Shown piece by piece: positions 59,590 to 64,000 of a DNA stretch of 64,000 bases. The notes under the pieces were generated by a model. That model had not been told where the DNA came from, did not search any database, and worked only from the letters and a program-made list of their open reading frames with translations. The stretch comes from an uncultured Prevotella sp. GTDB lineage: Bacteria; Bacteroidota; Bacteroidia; Bacteroidales; Bacteroidaceae. The stretch's first letter is position 1; the number at the start of each line of letters is the position of its first letter. The DNA lies in contig CAAGKM010000023.1 in assembly GCA_900770395.1 (NCBI GenBank), forward strand, positions 62,001 to 126,000, given 5' to 3'. Position numbers and translations under genes: made by a program.

Positions 59590-60948
59590 ATGAAAAGTAT
59601 TAGCTTAGACATTGCAAAGGCTACACGGTTTCTTAAAGAAGGTGCTGTGAAGGCTATGGAGCCAAAAGTAAACGCTGCTCGTAAGGCTTTGGAAGAGGGA
59701 ACATGTCCCGGTAACGATTTCCTCGGCTGGCTGCACCTGCCGTCGTCAATCACTCCAGAGTTCATCAAGCAGATTCAGGACTGCGCCGACGTGCTCCGCG
59801 CCAACTGCGAGGTTGTGGTTGTTGCAGGTATCGGCGGCAGCTATCTTGGCGCCCGCGCCGTTATCGAGGCTCTCAGCAACTCGTTTGCATGGCTCGTTGC
59901 CGACAAGAAGAATCCTGTAATCCTGTATGCCGGAAACAACATCGGCGAGGATTATCTCTATGAGCTTACCACATACCTCAAGGATAAGAAGTTTGGTGTA
60001 ATCAACATCTCAAAGAGCGGCACCACCACCGAGACAGCCCTCACATTCCGTCTGCTCAAGAAGCAGTGCGAGGCACAGCGCGGCAAGGAAGAGGCAAAGA
60101 AGGTTATCGTTGCCGTTACCGACGCAAAGCGCGGAGCAGCACGCACCTGCGCTGACAAGGAGGGCTACACATCGTTCATCATTCCCGACAATGTGGGCGG
60201 ACGTTTCTCTGTGCTTACTCCTGTAGGCTTGCTGCCTATCGCCTGTGCGGGCTTCGATATTGCCCAGCTTGTGGGCGGTGCTCAGGACATGGAGAAGCAG
60301 TGTGGCATCGACGTTCCTTTCGAGGAGAATCCTGCTGCTGTTTACGCTGCCGTTCGCAACTGTCTGTACGCAGAGCTTGGCAAGAAGATAGAGATTCTTG
60401 TGAACTATCAGCCTAAACTCCACTTCATGTCAGAGTGGTGGAAGCAGCTCTACGGAGAGTCTGAGGGTAAGGACAACAAGGGCATCTTCCCTGCATCGGT
60501 TGACTTCACCACCGACCTGCACTCCATGGGACAGTGGATTCAGGAAGGCGAGCGCACCATCTACGAGACAGTCATCAGCGTTGAGGCTGCCGACAACACT
60601 ATGCTCTTCCCTGAGGATGAGGAGAATCTCGACGGTCTGAACTTCCTCGCAGGCAAGCGTGTTGACGAGGTCAACAAGATGGCAGAGCTTGGAACACGTC
60701 TGGCTCATGTCGACGGTGGTGTGCCAAACATCCGCATCTCCATGCCGCAGCTAAACGCTTACTATATCGGTCAGATTATCTACTTCTTCGAGATTGCATG
60801 TGGCATCAGCGGCAATGTGCTTGGCGTGAACCCATTCAACCAGCCTGGTGTTGAGGCTTATAAGAAGAATATGTTCGCGCTGCTCAACAAGCCCGGATAT
60901 GAGGCTGAGAGCAAGGCTATCCAGGAGCGTCTGGCTAACGAGAAATAA
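59590..60948 (+). CDS. pgi: Glucose-6-phosphate isomerase
   Basis: A 452-residue SIS-domain enzyme of the short bacterial type: VVVVAGIGGSYLGARAVIEA, INISKSGTTTETALTFRLLK, DNVGGRFSVLTPVGLLPIA (catalytic region), WWKQLYGESEGKDNKGIFPA and GVEAYKKNMFALLNKPGY. Interconverts glucose-6-P and fructose-6-P. Precedes a HAD phosphatase gene by seven bases. Confidence 0.97.
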   Translation: MKSISLDIAKATRFLKEGAVKAMEPKVNAARKALEEGTCPGNDFLGWLHLPSSITPEFIKQIQDCADVLRANCEVVVVAGIGGSYLGARAVIEALSNSFAWLVADKKNPVILYAGNNIGEDYLYELTTYLKDKKFGVINISKSGTTTETALTFRLLKKQCEAQRGKEEAKKVIVAVTDAKRGAARTCADKEGYTSFIIPDNVGGRFSVLTPVGLLPIACAGFDIAQLVGGAQDMEKQCGIDVPFEENPAAVYAAVRNCLYAELGKKIEILVNYQPKLHFMSEWWKQLYGESEGKDNKGIFPASVDFTTDLHSMGQWIQEGERTIYETVISVEAADNTMLFPEDEENLDGLNFLAGKRVDEVNKMAELGTRLAHVDGGVPNIRISMPQLNAYYIGQIIYFFEIACGISGNVLGVNPFNQPGVEAYKKNMFALLNKPGYEAESKAIQERLANEK

Positions 60949-60955
60949 ATAAACA

Positions 60956-61696
60956 ATGTTTGAAAAAGAAATTCAAAGGTACTTGAATAAGTGCGGTTTT
61001 GAGGCATTGCGCCCCAAAGCCGTACTTTTTGATATGGATGGAGTGCTCTACAACTCCATGCCTAACCACGCCTACAGCTGGCACAACTCCATGGCGCGCT
61101 TTGGCTTGCAGATGAGCGAGGCTGATGCCTACAAGTATGAGGGAATGCGTGGAGTGGAGACTATCAAGCTTATCTGTCGCGAGCAGTGGGGGCGTGAGAT
61201 TAGCGACGAGGAGTCGCAGAAGATGTACGACGTTAAGTCGCAGCTGTTTGCCACTTGTCCTGAAGCCAAGGTTATGGAAGGTGTGCAGGACCTTATGCGC
61301 ATGATTAAGGAGTGTGGCATGCAGATTGTTGTGGTTACAGGCAGCGGACAGCGCAGCCTGCTCGAAAAACTCGTTGAAGAGTTTCACGGTCTTGTCATGC
61401 CTGAACTGATTGTGTCAAGCTTCGACGTGACTCACGGCAAGCCCAACCCCGAGCCTTACCTCAAAGGTCTGCAGAAGGTGAATGCCCAGCCATGGGAGGC
61501 TATTGTGGTGGAGAATGCTCCGCTCGGAGTACGTGCAGGAGTGGCAGCAAATATATTCACCGTGGCGGTTAACTCAGGACCGCTGCCCAATGAGATGCTT
61601 GCCGCTGAGGGAGCAAGCCTGGTGTTCGACAATATGCCCGCATTCCGCGATGAGTGGAAGGCGCTGTTGTCATTTATAAAAAAGCATTATGAATAA
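60956..61696 (+). CDS. HAD-superfamily phosphatase (beta-phosphoglucomutase/phosphatase-like)
   Basis: A 246-residue protein. Motif I AVLFDMDGVLYNSMPNHAYS at about 22-41 with the nucleophile Asp and DxD; helical cap containing RGVETIKLICREQWG; motif II VVVTGSGQRS; motif III Lys in THGKPNPEPYLKGL; motif IV VVENAPLGVRAGVAAN. Likely acts on a small sugar phosphate; the substrate is not readable. Its stop overlaps the EamA gene by eight bases. Confidence 0.9.
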   Translation: MFEKEIQRYLNKCGFEALRPKAVLFDMDGVLYNSMPNHAYSWHNSMARFGLQMSEADAYKYEGMRGVETIKLICREQWGREISDEESQKMYDVKSQLFATCPEAKVMEGVQDLMRMIKECGMQIVVVTGSGQRSLLEKLVEEFHGLVMPELIVSSFDVTHGKPNPEPYLKGLQKVNAQPWEAIVVENAPLGVRAGVAANIFTVAVNSGPLPNEMLAAEGASLVFDNMPAFRDEWKALLSFIKKHYE

Positions 61697-62606
61697 TAAT
61701 TCTCGTCCGCTGATTGCCCATATCAGCATGTTTCTTGCCTGTGCCTTTTGGGGCTTGATGGCTCCTGTTGGCAAGGATGCCATGACCCACGGCATTGATG
61801 GCATTTGTCTTGTATCATTTCGTGTGTTTGGTGCCTGCATCCTGTTTTGGATAGCATCGCTGTTTGTAAAAGGCGAGCATGTGCCGCTCAGGGATAAGTG
61901 GAAGTTTATCTTCGCCGGACTGTTCGGTCTTGTGTGCAACCAGTGCTGTTTTACCATAGGCTTGAGCATCACCTCGCCTATCAATGCCAGCATCGTGACC
62001 ACCTCGATGCCTATCTTCGCCATGATTCTTGCGGCATTGATATTAAAGGAGCCGATTACGGGCAAGAAGGCTGTGGGTGTGCTCATGGGATGCAGTGGAG
62101 CGCTGATACTCATTCTCACCAGCGCGAGTGCCGTGAGTGACAAGATGGGCGACATACGCGGCGACCTGCTGTGCCTTTTCGCCCAGTTCTCCTTTGCCCT
62201 CTATCTCTCGCTGTTCAATCCCCTCATTCGCCGCTACTCGGTGTTTACGGTCAATAAGTGGATGTTCCTCTTTGCCACCATTATGCTCGCACCGTTCACT
62301 GCGCCTCACCTCGTTGCCAACAACTGGGCAACGGTGCCGGCAGTAACCTATTGGGAAGTGGCGTTTGTTGTGGTGATATGCACCTTCTTGTGCTACATCC
62401 TAACCATGGTGGCGCAGCAGACTCTCCGCCCCACGGTGGTGAGTGTGTATAACTATGTGCAGCCCCTTGTGTCGGTGATTGTAAGCGTGATAACAGGGCT
62501 TGCCATCTTTAGTCCCACCCATGCTCTTGCCGCCGCCCTTGTCTTTGGTGGCGTGTGGCTGGTGACGAAGAGCCGCAGCCGCAGGGATACTGAGAAGGCT
62601 TCTTAA
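61689..62606 (+). CDS. EamA-family drug/metabolite transporter
   Basis: A 305-residue inner-membrane protein with ten predicted helices in two EamA repeats: HISMFLACAFWGLMAPVGKD (first), then FGLVCNQCCFTIGLSITSPI and SIVTTSMPIFAMILAALILK, with the second repeat from DIRGDLLCLFAQFSFALYLS to PLVSVIVSVITGLAIF. Substrate unknown. Coupled by overlap to the HAD gene. Followed by repeat element D and a terminator. Confidence 0.9.
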   Translation: MNNNSRPLIAHISMFLACAFWGLMAPVGKDAMTHGIDGICLVSFRVFGACILFWIASLFVKGEHVPLRDKWKFIFAGLFGLVCNQCCFTIGLSITSPINASIVTTSMPIFAMILAALILKEPITGKKAVGVLMGCSGALILILTSASAVSDKMGDIRGDLLCLFAQFSFALYLSLFNPLIRRYSVFTVNKWMFLFATIMLAPFTAPHLVANNWATVPAVTYWEVAFVVVICTFLCYILTMVAQQTLRPTVVSVYNYVQPLVSVIVSVITGLAIFSPTHALAAALVFGGVWLVTKSRSRRDTEKAS

Positions 62607-62629
62607 TGAAAAATATTATATAAATGATA

Positions 62630-62721
62630 GAAGTAGTACTTATTTTACCGACGAAGTAGTACTTACTTTGCTCATGAAGTACTACTTACTTTACCGATGA
62701 AGTACTACTTACTTTATAAAG
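62630..62721. repeat. Post-stop repeat element D: four 23-bp units, two of each core orientation
   Basis: Four consecutive 23-base units starting at 62630, 62653, 62676 and 62699. Units 1-2 contain AAGTAGTACTT and units 3-4 contain AAGTACTACTT, which are reverse complements of each other, while the flanking part (ACTTTACCGAT) keeps one orientation. The array can therefore fold into hairpins between early and late units. It starts 23 bases after the EamA stop and runs into the terminator. Confidence 0.88.
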
Positions 62722-62763
62722 GCATGATTTCAAGAAATTTCAGTTAAGATCTCATGCCTTTTT
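62718..62763 (+). terminator. Intrinsic terminator after EamA
   Basis: AAAGGCATGA (62718-62727) pairs with TCATGCCTTT (62752-62761), followed by TT; the T-run is 62759-62763. The loop is 24 bases. Between it and 62864 only AT-rich sequence is seen. Confidence 0.82.
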
Positions 62764-62864
62764 ATCATACACGTATGCATTTGTCAAAAAACACAGCTCA
62801 AATATCAAATATTGCTGTTCGTTTTATTTTTTATTCACTTAAAACAAAAAAAAGTCTATTTTTA

Positions 62865-62896
62865 TTTGCAGGTATTGATATTATTTTGTACATTTG
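62865..62896 (+). promoter_or_regulatory. Promoter of the SusC-like gene
   Basis: TTTG (62865-62868), 20 bases, TACATTTG (62889-62896). The leader is about 125 bases. No hemicellulase half-sites are found at the 36-base position, so it is not in that regulon by this criterion. Confidence 0.75.
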
Positions 62897-63026
62897 CACC
62901 CATAAAAATATATGATTTCTTGATTTATAACAAGAAAATACTCTAAAAAACGAAATCATTGCGGCATATAGAGCCGTGTTAGATAGACAAATAAAAAAAC
63001 TAAATATAAACTAAAACAAACAGGAC

Positions 63027-64000
63027 ATGAAGAATTCGAAAGTTCTTACAACAGCAATCGCCTTGTCTGGCGCATTGTATTGTGGACTTCCTGTGCATGC
63101 TTGGGATGCAGACGTATTAAACGTACTACCCCCCCGTAGCGCGCAGCAGGTTCAAAAGATTACAGGACAGGTAATCGATGAGACAGGTGAGCCTCTGATA
63201 GGAGTCACCATAAAGGTAAAAGGTACAAAAACGGCCGCTATCACTGACCTTGACGGTAATTTCAGTTTATCTGTAACAAGCAATAAGGCAGAGTTGGAAT
63301 TATCGTATATCGGTTATAAAACCACAACATTCACAGCCGTTTCCGGCAAACCAGCCAATATTAAGATGAGCCCTGACAACACGGGTCTTGAGGAAGTTGT
63401 TGTAATTGGGTACGGTACACAGAAGAAGCGTGACCTCACTGGAGCTGTGTCATCAGTGAAGGCAGAGGATATCACTTTGTCGCCTATGCCAAATCCAGTG
63501 GAGGCATTGCAGGGAAAGGTTGCAGGTCTTGATATTACACGTTCTTCAGGACAGGCAGGTGCATCAAGCTCTATGAAGCTTCGTGGTACACGCTCGCTGA
63601 TGGCAGCCGAAGACGGCAATGATGAGCCATTGGTGCTTGTTGACGGTTTACCAGGAAGTCTCACCACCCTCAATGCCAACGACATTGAGAGCATTGAGGT
63701 TCTGAAGGACGCTGCCTCTACGGCTGTTTACGGTTCTGCCGGTGCCAACGGTATCATTATCGTCACCACAAAGAGCGGTAAGGCAGGACGAACAAAGGTT
63801 AATCTCAACGCATACGTGGGTATTAACGGTTGGTCTACCGTACCTGAGGTATACAATAGTACAGGCTTCTTCAATATGCGCAAGCAGGCGCAGATGGCAG
63901 GCGGTACATATACTGACGATGAGAATGTGTTTAACCCCGCCGTATATGATGCATATAAGGCAGGACAGAATATCAACTGGGCTGATGCTTTGCTGAAGAC
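63027..64000 (+). CDS. SusC-family TonB-dependent transporter, N-terminal part (cut by window edge)
   Basis: ATG at 63027, preceded by CAGGAC; the frame is open to base 64000 (about 324 residues seen of roughly 1000). A hydrophobic signal segment (KVLTTAIALSGALYC) leads to a CarboxypepD_reg domain at about 45-125 (GQVIDETGEPLIGVTIKVKG, LSYIGYKTT). Then the SusC signature LEEVVVIGYGTQKKRDLTGA near 130 and the plug domain (PVEALQGKVAGLDITRSSGQ, LVLVDGLPG, VLKDAASTAVYGSAGANGII). Outer-membrane glycan importer; its SusD partner should lie to the right. The substrate cannot be told from this part. Confidence 0.95.
   Translation, partial: MKNSKVLTTAIALSGALYCGLPVHAWDADVLNVLPPRSAQQVQKITGQVIDETGEPLIGVTIKVKGTKTAAITDLDGNFSLSVTSNKAELELSYIGYKTTTFTAVSGKPANIKMSPDNTGLEEVVVIGYGTQKKRDLTGAVSSVKAEDITLSPMPNPVEALQGKVAGLDITRSSGQAGASSSMKLRGTRSLMAAEDGNDEPLVLVDGLPGSLTTLNANDIESIEVLKDAASTAVYGSAGANGIIIVTTKSGKAGRTKVNLNAYVGINGWSTVPEVYNSTGFFNMRKQAQMAGGTYTDDENVFNPAVYDAYKAGQNINWADALLK

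Overview
The window comes from a Bacteroidales genome, most probably a gut or rumen Prevotella. The signs are promoters of the Bacteroidetes type (TTTG about 20 bases before TAnnTTTG), many SPII lipoproteins, a SusC start at the right edge, an Obg-PgeF-M23 housekeeping block, a futalosine-independent men operon, and xylan-degrading genes closely resembling the Prevotella ruminicola Xyn10D-Fae1A and Axe1-6A multidomain enzymes. No rRNA, tRNA, CRISPR array, transposase or phage gene was seen.

Layout. (1) 1-2021: end of a DUF6057-type membrane protein and a TolB-like propeller lipoprotein with a heme-c type CxxCH motif. (2) 2100-30930: a glucuronoarabinoxylan-degradation locus. It holds two GH3 enzymes, a GH43-CBM6-GH8 fusion, two further GH43 enzymes, GH31, GH97, a GH10 xylanase fused to a CE1 feruloyl esterase, a CE1-CE6 double acetyl esterase and a third, double-esterase protein. 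Embedded in it are two DUF3990-type toxin cassettes, an HU-like DNA-binding protein and a small BspA/leucine-rich-repeat island. (3) 31069-37132: DUF6057 / CxxCH propeller / CxxCH propeller / DUF6057, paralogous to the genes at the left edge. (4) 37210-41967: GH5 and GH95 enzymes, part of the same catabolic set. (5) 42048-62606: housekeeping and cell-envelope genes: obg, pgeF, an M23 protein, an Oar-like TonB-dependent receptor, a sensor kinase, menD/menF/menI with two ROK genes, lysS, gpsA, pgi, a HAD phosphatase and an EamA transporter. (6) 63027-64000: the start of a SusC gene.

How it works together. Six promoters in the hemicellulose regions share one architecture: two direct-repeat half-sites (consensus GTATTTGWTACATTATA) exactly 21 bases apart, with the proximal half-site exactly 36 bases upstream of the -7 box. 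They drive the GH43-GH8 gene, the GH3 operon, the GH97-GH43-GH31 operon, the CE1-CE6/GH10-CE1/esterase operon, the GH5 gene, and a transcript at about 2192-2325 that has no ORF and ends in a strong intrinsic terminator, so a candidate regulatory RNA. The enzymes together would remove acetyl, feruloyl, arabinosyl, xylosyl and galactosyl decorations and reduce the backbone to xylose. The matching regulator and the SusC/SusD pair for this locus are not in the window.

Most unusual features: the shared promoter code including the candidate sRNA; two DUF3990 cassettes in which a pair of small flanking proteins in one appears as a single fused protein in the other; the duplicated CxxCH-propeller/DUF6057 cassettes; a BspA gene and its companion small peptide both altered by frame-changing mutations inside an island bounded by a 56-bp perfect direct repeat; and a family of hairpin repeats just after stop codons whose arms differ completely while their layout, and in two cases an 11-base core, is kept.
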